Numbered from the stretch's first letter, positions 47,116-58,424 are shown. The stretch: DNA of 64,000 nt from Phymorhynchus buccinoides (GCA_017654935.2 CM065706.1:14188936-14252935); one strand, 5' to 3'. Notes: generated from the sequence alone by a model not told the origin. Numbers and translations: made by a program.

Positions 47116-47389
47116 GGTCAGTATGTATCATTCGTTCTCTTACCGTAGTGACCAATGGATTCTGGGGACAGGCCGGGGTGGATGACTGTGGCACACATGG
47201 GAGATGAATCTTTTGTCATGTGGAGATTAGCTCTTTTCAGATCGTAAATAGTTTAGGCCTCAACAAATGACATGTATTTTCTGGAAAAAAATAAAACTGA
47301 AGTAACAGTGGCGATTCATTTCATGACAAAGCAGACAAGTGCGACTCTATAGGGTTCTTGCGCAGAAACTTCCGCTGCTGCCCAGCTGA

Positions 47390-47818
47390 AAGTAGGCGTA
47401 CAGCGTACATCTCCCTGGTGTGCGATCAACCCTCGAGTATAGTGCGTCAGTGGGGGACCCCTGTCTCCAGAAAGAAAGCAATAGGCGTACAGCTTACATC
47501 TCCCTGGTGTGCGATCAACCCTCGACTATAGTGCGTCAGTGTGGGACCCCTGTCTCCAGAAAGAAAGTAGGCATACAGCTTACATCTTCCTGGTGTGCGA
47601 TCAACCCTCAAGTATAGTGCGTCAGTGTGGGACCCTTATCTCCAGAAAGAAAGTAGGCGTACAGCTTACATCTCCCTGGTGTGCGATCAACCCTCGACTA
47701 TAGTGCGTCAGTGTGGGACCCCTGTCTCAAGAAAGAAAGTAGGCGTACAGCTTACATCTCCCTGGTGTGCGATCAACCATCGAGTATAGTGCGTCAGTGT
47801 GGGACCCCTATCTCCAGA
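47390..47818 (+). repeat. 86-bp tandem array derived from an RT gene
   Basis: Five units start near 47393, 47483, 47569, 47655 and 47741, each holding TACATCTCCCTGGTGTGCGA and GTGCGTCAGTGTGGGACCCC. In two frames they spell AYISLV and RSTLEYSASVWDP, which are adjacent in one frame in non-LTR RTs; a 2-base difference inside each unit breaks the frame. The array therefore grew from one mutated RT segment. Confidence 0.85.
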
Positions 47819-48290
47819 CAGATATAGACTGGCTGGAGAGCATCCAGAGCCATACGGCTCGCCTCATCACCCAGAATTACAAAGTCTGCACCCCTGAGTG
47901 CATCAGAAGCATGCTTTGAACAGCAGAAACTACCTCCACTGCAAACCAGAAGAAAAGAACAACGCCTCACCCTGTTTTTAAAGATCATCATGGGTGAGAT
48001 GCCAGCTTTACCAGCGGAACAGTTCCTCAAACCTGTAGCCCAGACAAAAAGAAGAATAGTGCCCAGCCAAGAGAAGGACCACATAACAACTAACGTGGTG
48101 TCTAGTATGGCCAGAAACAACTGCCAGTGCTTTGTGGTTGAGAGATCAGATACCACCATCTTTAGAAACTCCTTCTGTCCACGGACAACTGAGTGAAACA
48201 GCTTGCCAGATGATAATCGTCACCCTGTCGTCGGCCAGCCAGTTCAGGAGGGCTGTGTCTGATCCCAGGCTACTCACAACTAGTTATACG
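47819..48290 (+). pseudogene. Non-LTR RT C-terminal remnant after the array
   Basis: Continues from the last unit: SIQSHTARLITQNYKVCTPE, then (another frame) RRKEQRLTLFLKIIMGEMPA-like sequence and later NSFCPRTTE with SASQFRRAVSD, the usual C-terminal signature of CR1/jockey-group RTs. Frame breaks near 47920 and 48195. Distinct from the other RT families here. Confidence 0.65.
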
Positions 48291-49277
48291 GCAACAGCCA
48301 ACACACAGAACTCTCTCTCGGGTGGGTGCCTGGGGTCGATGTTGGGGTTGTTCACAGGGGGTTTGGGTGTGGCGTGCATTAACCTTTGGGGGGGGGTAAT
48401 GCTTACCCATACTAGGGATGGGTGCTGGGGGTGTGTGTTTGTGTTATGCTACTATTAGTTCCCAGTTGTTCTTCAGTCTGGATGAAAAAGTGAAATCGTT
48501 TGTTATGTAATGCCTTGCCCTGCCGATCAACTACCCCCCCCCCCCCCCCCCCCCTCTCCTTACCTACCCCCCCCCCTCCCCTAATCTGATCTATTTGTTT
48601 ATTTTTGTTCTTTAGTTTTTGTGTATATCATAGTGCTCTCCCACAGCTTTTTCCCACGTTGGTTTTTACATCCAAGTTGGATCCTGCCAACGAGATCAAG
48701 ACAGCAGGAGGTTCACCAAAACATTTAAAAATAAAAAACAACAACAAAGAAACAAACAACGACAAGACAACAAATTTATTTTCTTATAGCCACACATAAG
48801 TAAAAACCCTTCACATAACCACAACTTGAGACTTTTAGCACGCACGCCCGCGCGCATACGAGGAGATGACTTTAAAAGACAGAAAAGAACAAAGTAAGGT
48901 TCTTCCAAATCCAAATCTAAATCATCTTTATTATCTCATAAAAAAGAAATTGCAGCCTTCTTCTTCTTCGCTTTCGTTGCCACAGGCAGCCAACTTTATC
49001 CAGTTGAAGATTCTGCTGCACTTTCAGAGTAGTACAGGCTGTGACAAGGTGGCACGCGCACCCCCACTTTCTTTATCTACACCCCCCCCCCCCTTCTCTA
49101 TTTCACCCCGCCACGTTAATTACAATTCAGGAACTTCACAGAGTCGCCGATTCTTAGGCGCTATCTGTTTGAACCCCAGTTTTCCCTCTGGGCGCTTAGG
49201 TTGTGACACCGCCATTCACGTTTGATCCCCTCCCCGCCCGACACGACGAGGAGAGGAATGTGACACGTGCCAGGTGA
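48291..49277. other. Low-complexity and unassigned DNA
   Basis: C-runs near 48535-48577 and 49083-49093; AAATCATCTTTATTATCTCA near 48918 resembles the SINE-like tails. No gene seen. Confidence 0.5.
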
Positions 49278-49777
49278 NNNNNNNNNNNNNNNNNNNNNNN
49301 NNNNNNNNNNNNNNNNNNNNNNNNNNNNNNNNNNNNNNNNNNNNNNNNNNNNNNNNNNNNNNNNNNNNNNNNNNNNNNNNNNNNNNNNNNNNNNNNNNNN
49401 NNNNNNNNNNNNNNNNNNNNNNNNNNNNNNNNNNNNNNNNNNNNNNNNNNNNNNNNNNNNNNNNNNNNNNNNNNNNNNNNNNNNNNNNNNNNNNNNNNNN
49501 NNNNNNNNNNNNNNNNNNNNNNNNNNNNNNNNNNNNNNNNNNNNNNNNNNNNNNNNNNNNNNNNNNNNNNNNNNNNNNNNNNNNNNNNNNNNNNNNNNNN
49601 NNNNNNNNNNNNNNNNNNNNNNNNNNNNNNNNNNNNNNNNNNNNNNNNNNNNNNNNNNNNNNNNNNNNNNNNNNNNNNNNNNNNNNNNNNNNNNNNNNNN
49701 NNNNNNNNNNNNNNNNNNNNNNNNNNNNNNNNNNNNNNNNNNNNNNNNNNNNNNNNNNNNNNNNNNNNNNNNNNNNN
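49278..49777. other. Assembly gap, 500 N
   Basis: Exactly 500 N, so probably a fixed-size scaffold gap of unknown true length. Confidence 0.99.
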
Positions 49778-50147
49778 CCCCACCCCGTATTAAAAAAAAT
49801 ATGTAGTCAGTTATTTCCAAATTTATTCATTTGTTTATAATGTTATAGTTGTTTATTCATTTACTAATTTTAACTGCTGCGTGGCTCGTCGCGGCATGTA
49901 CTGTGGTGTAGCCTTCATGTTTTGTTTTCTCTCTCTAACATAGGCAGAATCTCCGACTGGATGAAGCTGGCTGGTAATCATAATGTCTCCCTATTTTATT
50001 TCAGGTGCTAGTGCATATCTGATGATGAGAAACAGTCCTTCCTGGATTCCAACCTTGCATTTGGGGTACAGCTACACAAAACCATGTGATTCAACCGTGG
50101 CTGCAAAAAGATATTCTCGGGTTATGGTAAGCTTGATGCAATGTTAA

Positions 50148-50617
50148 AGGGGCACCCTGACGGATGAGTGTTTGCAAGAAACACATCCAGATCAGCAGGA
50201 AAACACTCTTTACAGAGATCGCAACACTCGCTTTGCTCTGCCGTCTCTTTTTGAATGGTCACCTGTGTTTAGACCAAATCGTTTGCACAAACTTTTCGCA
50301 ATACAAGCCTTTTTTTCTTTTTGTAAAATTTTTATACAGTTTATCTAAAGGAGTTTTGCTCACTACAAAGGAAATAGCTCCTTTTTTTTTTTACTGCACT
50401 ACAAAAAAAGAAAACGCTTCAACCACAATGAGTGACCTCCACCCACCCCATCCAAAATGGCTACTCTCTCCGGCATCTCCGCCCAGGAAGAATCGCAGTT
50501 TTGACGGTTTAATTTCTAGGAAACCAGAGCAAAGTGAGTGTTCCGATCCTTGAAAAGGCTGTGTTTCTGGTTATCTCGACGTGTTTTTTGCAAAAACTCA
50601 TCCGACTGAGTCCAACT
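50148..50617. mobile_element. TTAA-flanked MITE, 470 bp
   Basis: TTAA at 50144-50147 and 50618-50621. The ends share GACGGATGAGT / GTCGGATGAGT and TTTGCAA with AAACAC in inverted orientation over about 45 bases, with mismatches. Kolobok or piggyBac type by target site. No transposase. Confidence 0.65.
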
Positions 50618-51590
50618 TTAACAAGAAACTACCAACTAACCAAGCCTCTGTCATGACTTCAGATTTATTTATAGTATTATCAGAAGTGTGACCAAGGTAG
50701 AAAAGACAGTTTGGTCATATTTTTACTCTGAATAAGTGCTTCTATAGGTAACTATTGCCGTCCTGCTGGCTGTTGCTAGTAGGGTGTACATAAATCTGCA
50801 GTGATGTTCCAAGGTCCCAGTTGTAGGACATAGTACTGTTCTCCTGTCAGGACAAATGTCCTATTGGATTTTTTAACACTGGAGCACTTGATTTCTGCTA
50901 CATCCATTAATTGTAAGGGCAAATGAACGGAAAATATGGTGAAAAAATACATCTTCTGTTCATATTATCTTACATTCTGAATTTCTTAAATTTTCTTTAC
51001 TACATTTAATGGATTAAAATTTAAACAAGAAGTAAAACAAAACAGTTAATGCATAAATTAATTTTAAAAGTTGCTTTTTTTATACTTACTGCTATGAATT
51101 AAAATCCAAGTTTAAAATTGTTCAGGCAGGTACGTTAACATACCAATTTTCCACTTACTATTTAGAACATTCTTGTATTGGTTTACCTGTCATATATGAC
51201 AAACTTTCTTGTGATAAAGGATGACTGTACAATGGATATTATTCTGTATTTGAGCTGTTTTCCAATCTTGATGTCAAAAAGGGGGAAAATGGTGTAAAAA
51301 ATTTAACTGAGTTTATAGCTTTACCAATGGCTGTTTTGGATAGCTCTCACCCTGGACTATTATATTTTTAAACAAAAAAATAAATATCACTACTTGTGTT
51401 GTTGGTAGAGGGTTGTAAAGGAGGGGGGTAATGTTCACCGTTTCAGATGCATCAGCAGGACACCACTAGTACACAGAATGTCAAAAACACAAAGACCATG
51501 CCTGTTTTTAACAAGGTATTTTATTAACACTCTAAACACATGAATCACATGGGTATTATCTTTAAATGTTGCATTTGTGAATATCTAGGC
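50618..51590. other. AT-rich DNA, no gene seen
   Basis: Contains the dispersed GATGTTCCAAGG repeat at about 50802. No coding signature. Confidence 0.5.
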
Positions 51591-52303
51591 GACATGAAAA
51601 CATGGGACACCGTAGCGTCTGAAACGCTTCACACAAAATATTCTCTATCTGAACAACATGAAAGAGAAAAATGTTTTTATTAATTGCCATCAATATTACT
51701 AATGCAGTGCTTTAATATGCATAGTAAACAATATTCAAATTGAAATGGTCTCCTGAATATTGAAACATTTTCATAAGTGTTACATGGGACACCAGTTTCT
51801 TTAATTTTTTTTCTACTGAAAGGGATTTCATTTTTATTGATCCAGAATAGTCTTTCACTTAAAATATGATCAGCTGAGGCATGATAAGCATGAAATGACT
51901 GAATGAGCATTTGAGAACTGGGAATAAAGACTAAAAAATAGATGACATGAAAACATGGGACACCGTAGCGTCTGAAACGCTTCACACAAAATATTCTCTA
52001 TCTGAACAACCTGAAAGAGAAAAATGTTTTTATTAATTGCCATCAATATTACTAATGCAGTGCTTTAATATGCATAGTAAACAATATTCAAATTGAAATG
52101 GTCTCTTGAATATTGAAACATTTTAATAAGTGTTTCAGCGTTACATGGGACACCAGTTTCTTGAATTATTTTTCGACTTTTTTCTACTGAAAGGGATTTC
52201 ATTTTTATTGATCCAGAATACAGTCTTTCGCTTTAAATATGATCAGCTGAGGCATGATAAGCATGAAATGACTGAATGAGGATTTGAGAACTGGGAATAA
52301 AGA
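51591..52303. repeat. 353-bp tandem duplication
   Basis: GACATGAAAACATGGGACAC starts both copies (51591 and 51944), which stay nearly identical to about 52300. Confidence 0.92.
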
Positions 52304-52598
52304 ATAAAAAACAAAGTCCACTTGGTGATGAATGAGCGCTTGCGCAACACTAACAACCTGATGTAGAGCAGCACTGGTAGATGGTGGTTTTTTTTTCTTA
52401 TTCAATGGAAGACCTTGTTCTTTTTTCGTCGCTCTACAGTTGCGTGTTCTTTCAGCTGAAGCCTTGCTTACTGCTACCTTTTTTTCTGCAGACATGGAGT
52501 TTCTGTATTTCTTTGCCCTTGCGTTGTCTATTTTTGGCGTTTCAGATGCAACAGGGTTAGGAAGTCGGGACACGTAGCCGATTTTTGCGTACTATTGA
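52205..52598 (-). CDS. Small basic protein, possible DNA-binding transposon ORF
   Basis: The open frame has no ATG near its beginning (first ATG in NSMSAEKK). It encodes DNARAKKYRNSMSAEKKVAV and AERTRNCRATKKEQG, then a lysine-rich KKKKPPST, and drifts into the tandem duplication with no recognisable structure. The RTRNCRATK style resembles short basic modules in some transposon proteins, but I cannot name the family. It lies divergently upstream of the transposase, so it could be an exon of an accessory gene or non-functional. Confidence 0.3.
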
Positions 52599-53379
52599 AG
52601 CCTCGCAGTGAATTCTATGTGTTAACGTCATCGGTTTGAGAGAACATTTCACAAGGAAGTCATACGTCATGCGCAATTCTTTTAGAAGCGTGCAAGGAAG
52701 AATTCATTCGATGATCCAAAATATGCGTTACGGATGTATCATTGGGGACACCGTGAGCTCAAATTTTGAAATAAATCTATTTTTGAAACATTCTTACTCA
52801 GATTTTCTTCCGAAACTGTTGTTCTCTATTAGATGCTTTGATAAATGGTGTTGAATGCTGCATTTGAGTGAATTGTAACTTTAGAGTAGAGAGCTTGATG
52901 TTTCGGACGTATCAGCCGGGACACCCCATGATACATCCGCAACGCAATTTTCAGTTTTGCTTTTTATTAACAACAGATATTTTTCATTTAAACTGTAGCT
53001 TTTAATAAATTGATTTACACCTGGACTTTCAATTTAATCATTTTTTCCACTCCAACATAGTTTTTTTTGTTGCTGTACAGTCAAGTAAACAAACTAACTG
53101 TTCAGTTCCTCTTTTCCGACGCCATTTTCTTATCATTTCTCACTCGTTTTATTAAAATCATAACAAAATAATTTGTGGAAACACTAAAAACTACACAGAT
53201 TTATAAAATAATAATAATAGAATAAATCTAAGTTAAAAAAAAAATGCTTGATCAATTATTTCTTAAATATTTCGACTTGAATCACAACCACCTCTATTTG
53301 TTAGCAGTATTGGAGAAGCACTCATTTGCATTTCAACAATATTGTTTGGTGTGTGTGTGTGTGTGTGTTTAATGTACAG

Positions 53380-54714
53380 AAACGGGAACAAACCAAGCAA
53401 AACTGCAAGAAAGAAGAGCGAGCATCACCAACTGCACAGCCGACACCAGTGGATGAAAACATAGATCAAGCCAGGGAAGAACAGGTTTTGGCTGAGATGC
53501 ATGCAGAACAGGGGATGCTAATGGATGGACTGGAACAAACTCCGGGGGACCAACAAGCCAGGGAAGAACAGGTTTTGGCTGAGATGCATGCAGAACAGGG
53601 GATGCTAATGGATGGACTGGAACAAACTCCGGGGAACCAACAGACACCAGCATCGGAACAGATGCATCAGCGGCATAATCTTTGTGAGGCTCGAGTGGTT
53701 CATGAGGTCAGTGTTGTAACTGATTTGACAGGAGAGGAAATAGAAAAGGTATTTGAAGACAACAGAGCCCGTGTCTTGGAATCATCTAGGCTTCGAAATA
53801 GTGCGACAAAGTTTGATTTTGACTATTACAGATCTGATAATGATAAGGTGAATTTTTACACTGGTCTGCCAACATTTTCTGTGCTTGAGCTTGTTTTTAA
53901 CTTGGTAAAAGACCACATGTCAAATTTAACCATAAAACTAACAAAGGAGCAAGAATTCCTGTTATGCCTCATGAAGCTACGCCTTAATTATCATTTTCAG
54001 GACATAGCTTATGAGCTTGGTGTCAGCTGTAGCACTGTCCATCGAAGCTTTCATAGAACTCTTGATGTTTTGCTGGCCAGACTGTCATTTTTGATCCGTT
54101 GGCCAGAACGAGATGCTCTCCGGATTTCTATGCCTATGTGTTTTCGTGAAAACTTTGGTACGAAGGTGGCCGTCATCGTTGACTGCTTTGAAATATTTGC
54201 TGAAAAACCCACTGGGGCAGCTAACCAGGTGCTTACGTATTCAAATTACAAACACCACCAGACTGTTAAGTATTGCATCGGTGTAACACCGCAAGGTGTA
54301 GTAAGTTGTATAACTGAGTCATGGGGAGGCAGAGCCTCAGACAAAGTAATCATTGAAGACTCGGGCATGCTTGATAACCTTCTGCCTGATGACATTTTAA
54401 TGGCTGACAGAGGATTTGGGATAGAAGAAGAAGTTATGTTTTACCAGGCAAAACTTGTTGTTCCAGACTTTACAAAGGGCAAGAAACAACTGCATCCACT
54501 TGAAGTTGAAAATACGCAGAAAATTGCGCGCGTTAGAGTTCATGTCGAACGAGTCATTGGCAGAATCCGAAGACTGTATACAATTTTACAGAGCACGGTG
54601 CCTGTTCAGTATATGAAACTAAGAAAAGGCGAAAGTGAACCCACCATTGACAAGATTGTGAAAGTTTGCTGCTCTTTCGTTAATCTCCACCCGTCTGTTG
54701 TTCCTTTTGATTAA
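53380..54714 (+). CDS. ISL2EU-like DDE transposase
   Basis: Cut-and-paste transposase, probably missing an N-terminal exon: a splice acceptor (TTTAATGTACAG) precedes KREQTKQNCKKEE, while the open frame begins earlier at 53326 in a GT repeat. Residues are counted from that ATG. An acidic region has a perfect 29-residue tandem duplication (about 48-105, QAREEQVLAEMHAEQGMLMD...). A helix-turn-helix of the HTH_Tnp_4 type follows at about 203-250 (LTKEQEFLLCLMKLRLNYHF). The DDE_Tnp_4 domain has D286 (VIVDCFEIF), D361 (LMADRGF) and E408 (VHVERVIGR), plus GGRASDK. All catalytic residues are present and there is no stop, so it could be active. It ends with TAA, 580 bases from the converging SWIM gene. 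Confidence 0.9.
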   Translation, partial: KREQTKQNCKKEERASPTAQPTPVDENIDQAREEQVLAEMHAEQGMLMDGLEQTPGDQQAREEQVLAEMHAEQGMLMDGLEQTPGNQQTPASEQMHQRHNLCEARVVHEVSVVTDLTGEEIEKVFEDNRARVLESSRLRNSATKFDFDYYRSDNDKVNFYTGLPTFSVLELVFNLVKDHMSNLTIKLTKEQEFLLCLMKLRLNYHFQDIAYELGVSCSTVHRSFHRTLDVLLARLSFLIRWPERDALRISMPMCFRENFGTKVAVIVDCFEIFAEKPTGAANQVLTYSNYKHHQTVKYCIGVTPQGVVSCITESWGGRASDKVIIEDSGMLDNLLPDDILMADRGFGIEEEVMFYQAKLVVPDFTKGKKQLHPLEVENTQKIARVRVHVERVIGRIRRLYTILQSTVPVQYMKLRKGESEPTIDKIVKVCCSFVNLHPSVVPFD

Positions 54715-55296
54715 ATCATGTAAATGTGAGTTGTATCATTGTGAGTCTATCATTCCTTGCACCATTTTGTTTGCTTGAAGAGTGCTTCCACTGTTAAAGT
54801 TTTCATGCCATGTATGTTTGCACTTAGGATCCTGTGATGACTAGGTATGTATTTGCGTGTGTTAATTTTTTTAGCACATAAATTGATAAACAATTTTTTA
54901 AGGTGAACTTGATAGTGATATACTGATACTAAGAAATTAACATGGAAAAAAGAAAGGTCATACATACAATTGTGATTTCCTTTGGAAATCAAATTGATAA
55001 AACATGTTTGTGGAAAAATAAATACAAGAAAGAAAAGCTATTGTGAATCACTATGTAATGGTATTGTGGTGGTGTTTGGTGAAATTGTTGATAACTATTT
55101 AAAAAAGAATACCTGCTTTATGAGCAACAAAATATCAAGTCAACAGAGGTTTGGTGTATGCATGATTGGGGGCCACTGTGTGCTTCAAAACACACAAGCT
55201 CTCCCTGTGGCAACTTAAAATAAGGCCATTGACTATGTCTACTAGAGTAGTGAGCAGGATGGATGAGAGTCGAAGTCCATCCCCTAGAAAGAGGGG
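54715..55296. other. Convergent intergenic stretch, no nuclease coding seen
   Basis: Between the transposase stop and the SWIM stop. AT-rich near 54750-55130. The YqaJ nuclease usually encoded after the SWIM module is not visible on the minus strand. Confidence 0.5.
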
Positions 55297-55596
55297 CTAT
55301 TTCATTAATCTCCACCCAGGGTGGCGCAGAGAGAAGTCCATGTCTTTGATCTTTTGGCACTCCACATCCAGCTTGGTGGAGCTGGGAAACAACCAGTATG
55401 CAGGGAGATCGGTAGGAGTTGCCTTGTCTCTTGCACGGGTGCAGGCTTCCAGACAGAATAGTACAGCACCAACGTGACTGCATCCCTCTCCATGGCCCGC
55501 CATGCAGGTACAGTGCGCCGCCTCCACAGAGCCATCCTTGCCGATGATGACCCAAGGCTCAAGTGGCTTCTCTCTCACCCTCATTGAGTGGGTAAT
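55297..55596 (-). CDS. SWIM zinc-finger protein, exon 3
   Basis: 300 bases after acceptor TTTTTCAG, starting ITHSMRVREKPLEPWVI and holding the SWIM finger AAHCTCMAGHGEGCSHVGAV (C-x-C ... C-x-H) and LPAYWLFPSS. It ends RHPGWRLMK with TAG at 55297. In ISL2EU accessory proteins the SWIM finger is followed by a YqaJ-type exonuclease. Here the stop comes about 70 residues after the finger, so the product would be a 208-residue SWIM-only protein unless another exon is used. The finger binds DNA or protein partners in related proteins. Confidence 0.8.
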   Translation of the reverse strand: MTHSMRVREKPLEPWVIIGKDGSVEAAHCTCMAGHGEGCSHVGAVLFCLEACTRARDKATPTDLPAYWLFPSSTKLDVECQKIKDMDFSLRHPGWRLMK

Positions 55597-57387
55597 CTGA
55601 AAAATAATTAAAACATTTTGTAGAATTCCTTATACAGAACTAAATCCCTGTTTGTGAGGTATCAGCTGAGATGAATACTCTTAAGTGTAGAGTTGCACAG
55701 TGGTAGTTTGTTCGCCTCGTGTCAAGTAAACCCAAGTTAGATTACATAGAACCTGTGTACAGAGGATTTTTCTTCTCACTTTGCACTAGGTCTTACAGCC
55801 TGAACGTGGAGTCTTTCGGTTGAAACGATAAAACGAGGTCCCATGTGCCCATGCACTTAGCACACGTTGAACCCAGTGGCAGCGACAAAGTTGTCATTTG
55901 GTCAAAATTTACCCACCCACCCTTTTCCTTCTTCATCAGTCACACAAAAATCGCTTACAAGAAAAAAAAAGGGTGGCGCGCCTCTGGCTGCGATGCGTTC
56001 TCCAGGTGGGAGCAACCAGAATTTCACAGAGACGCCGCTGTGACTATAATAAAATCAAATACCCAATTAACACACATTGAGAAAAAAAATATACTAACTG
56101 AGGAACTGAGCACTACACTTAGGTATAATCTACGTGTTATTTTACGTTTATCACCAAAAAACAGTGATGTAGAGTACTGTCATACAGCATAACTAAAGTA
56201 TTATTGTCCTGAATATTATTATTATTATTATTATTATTATTACACCCCATACTATTGTTACCTACTCCCTCAAATGGAAGCGGAAAACTTCCTTAACCTG
56301 AATCGAGTAAAGAGGTTTACCGTATTTTACGGACTATAAGGCGATACTTTTTTTTTCTAGACTTAGACCCCTGCGCCTTATAATGTGACGAATAACATAG
56401 TAAGAAACTATCAGAACAAAATTTGAATTTTGTGTAAAATCTGGGGAATGCCTTATGTTATAATCAGGTGCGCCTTATAGTCTGTAAAATACGGTAATCG
56501 TCTTTGTAAATTGTTGCATTACTGATGTATCTCTGCAACATGAGAGATTAACATTTTTCTTTCACATAGCTACTCAACAACAAATGATGACTAACATCTT
56601 CACAATCATGCATAGCAAAAAATCCTGTAGCCACGCCAGAGGCTACCCCCCCCCCCCCCCCCCCCCCCAATAAGCCCATCAGAAATTAAGCCTCAGGCCT
56701 TCACTAAGTACAGAAAATATTCCTCCAGAGCTTGTATGTTTGTTTCTTCAGTTTTTAGCCAAAACTGAGCAAGAGAGGGGGGTTAATATTTGGAGGAAAG
56801 ATGGAAAATGTGATTCTCCGCAACTAAGTAACTTTTGGTGGTGATCCGTATGATGTATCACCATCTTGATACAGTGAGTGGTTTTTTTAGCCTTCACCAA
56901 ATGTCAATTTTGATTATACTACTCCACATGGTGCGGGTCTCCTTGTACCCACAGACTTTTACATGCATTTCAACAGTGTTTATCCCTCTCCTAGTTGTAC
57001 GACTAATCATACAATCCCTTTTTGCTGTTTTGGCACCACCATTTACTAACATAAAGTTAACTATGTTTGATAAAGGTACGTAAAATTGTATTACCATATT
57101 CCCAATGGTTCATTTAGAATGTGTGTCTGGTAATGTTAAATTAATGTCCCAGACTCAATTAGATTTGGCCAACTTTACAGTGCTTTTTCATGTTGCTAGG
57201 CTTTAATAAGGCCAAAGGGATTGATATTAAGGGGATGGGACAGTTTTAAAGTGTTTTTTATTTTGTGCCCAGTTGAGGCATTGGAATAATTTATAGGGAT
57301 AAACTTATGAGGCTCAGGGACAATGCAGACTTTGTCAGAGGTTTGCACTCTCTGAGTGCTTCTAGTTTAGTATTAAATCATTGTTAC
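55597..57387 (-). other. Intron 2 of the SWIM gene
   Basis: Donor AAG/GTAACA, acceptor TTTTTCAG. Holds (ATT)n at 56214-56242, a MITE at 56319-56496, a C-run near 56647-56667, and no other gene. Confidence 0.7.
56319..56496. mobile_element. MITE, TATAAGGCG family, TA-flanked
   Basis: Inverted ends CCGTATTTTACGGACTATAA and CCGTATTTTACAGACTATAA with TA on both sides; about 178 bp. It is the most intact of the three copies here. Confidence 0.85.
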
Positions 57388-57517
57388 CTTTGCCTTCAGG
57401 AGATGATAGCCATTGATTTCAGCATGAAGCACCTCCCTTATCCAGTCGTCCTGGAAGTATCTGTACGCTTCCATAGACTTGTAGTGTCTCATGTCCTCCT
57501 TTGTGTATGCAGAACAT
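57388..57517 (-). CDS. SWIM zinc-finger protein, exon 2
   Basis: 130 bases; acceptor ATCTTTGCAG, donor AAG/GTAACA. It encodes CSAYTKEDMRHYKSMEAYRY then FQDDWIREVLHAEINGYHLL, the conserved segment before the SWIM finger in this protein family. The first codon completes GG from exon 1 (phase 2) and the exon ends in phase 0. Confidence 0.8.
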
Positions 57518-57835
57518 CTGCAAAGATCACATTAGAAACTACTTTAAAAATGAAAATGTAATAACTTCACACACACACACACACACACCATGTTTGTTCC
57601 AAGCCTACATTAATAACTGCCAGACCGACTGATACAACAGTAAGAGTCTGGATAATAAACTTAATGACTGTGGGCCCTGGCGAGAAGAAGAGAGAGAGAG
57701 GATTCATAGTGTGTCAGCGGTGCAGGAGAATCAGCAATAACCCCCCAGCCTCTCCCCCCCCCCTCTTCCCTCAACCCCTCCATATCCTACTTCAGGACGC
57801 AGCATTACGCTCAAACTTGATTATTTATTAAGACA

Positions 57836-57930
57836 ACTTTTATAGCGCCTAATCTTTAAGCTCTAAGCGCTTTTAGCACCGATTAGCCGGTGCGAGCTGG
57901 CTGGGTCACTATCCCTCTACGCCCATGCAG
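57836..57930. repeat. SINE-like fragment in intron 1
   Basis: TTTTATAGCGCCTAATC, TTTAAGCTCTAAGCGCTTTT and GCACCGATTAGCCGGTGCGA; a layout common in short mollusc retroposons. C-runs occur at 57755 and 57967. Confidence 0.4.
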
Positions 57931-58227
57931 CAGTTTTGCCAAATGTCCTTTTTCAAATGGAACTGACCCCCCCCCCCCCCCCCCCTTCAGTCTTTGTTTT
58001 CTTCCTGAGGGTGCCAGAATGATCAACTGAGTGATCGTGGGGGGTGGGCCCCGACAGACCCCAGAGAGAGAGAGAGAGACTAGAGAGAGAGAACGTTACA
58101 TTTTTAATTTCAGTGCATATTTCAATTATTTGTAACAACATACAGATTAGTTACGCTAAAGTTGTCAGAAAAGTAGATCTATCATGTACTTGTGAAAGTA
58201 AACGCGTTGATTATGATCATTGCTTAC

Positions 58228-58424
58228 CCAAGTACAAGGTAGTTGACAATGTCGATATAGGAGACATCAGGCCACTTCATTCGATCCCTGCTGTACTTTT
58301 CGACAGGAAGACCATATGGACACACTCCAACACCCTCCGTCTTCTTTTTGTATCGAGCGCGTACGTCAACATCGGTTAAAAAACACCCTCTCTCAGTAAC
58401 ATTCGTCTGTGATGCGCTCGCCAT
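58228..58424 (-). CDS. SWIM zinc-finger protein, exon 1
   Basis: Starts MASASQTNVTERGCFLTD at the ATG 58422-58424 and ends DVSYIDIVNYLVLG at donor GG/GTAAGC. Three exons (197, 130 and 300 bases) splice without a frame break into 208 codons. The reading is open a little upstream of the ATG, but a non-coding leader is more likely. Its start is only 61 bases from the end of the viral-type gene at 58486. Confidence 0.8.

Noticed and set aside
49161..49840. Frames that cross the N gap
   Set aside because: Unknown bases translated as X.
50164..50553. 129-codon plus-strand frame
   Set aside because: Lies inside the TTAA-flanked MITE; no known domain.
55118..55562. Overlapping frames over SWIM exon 3
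   Set aside because: Only the frame with the C-x-C ... C-x-H finger joins the other exons in phase.
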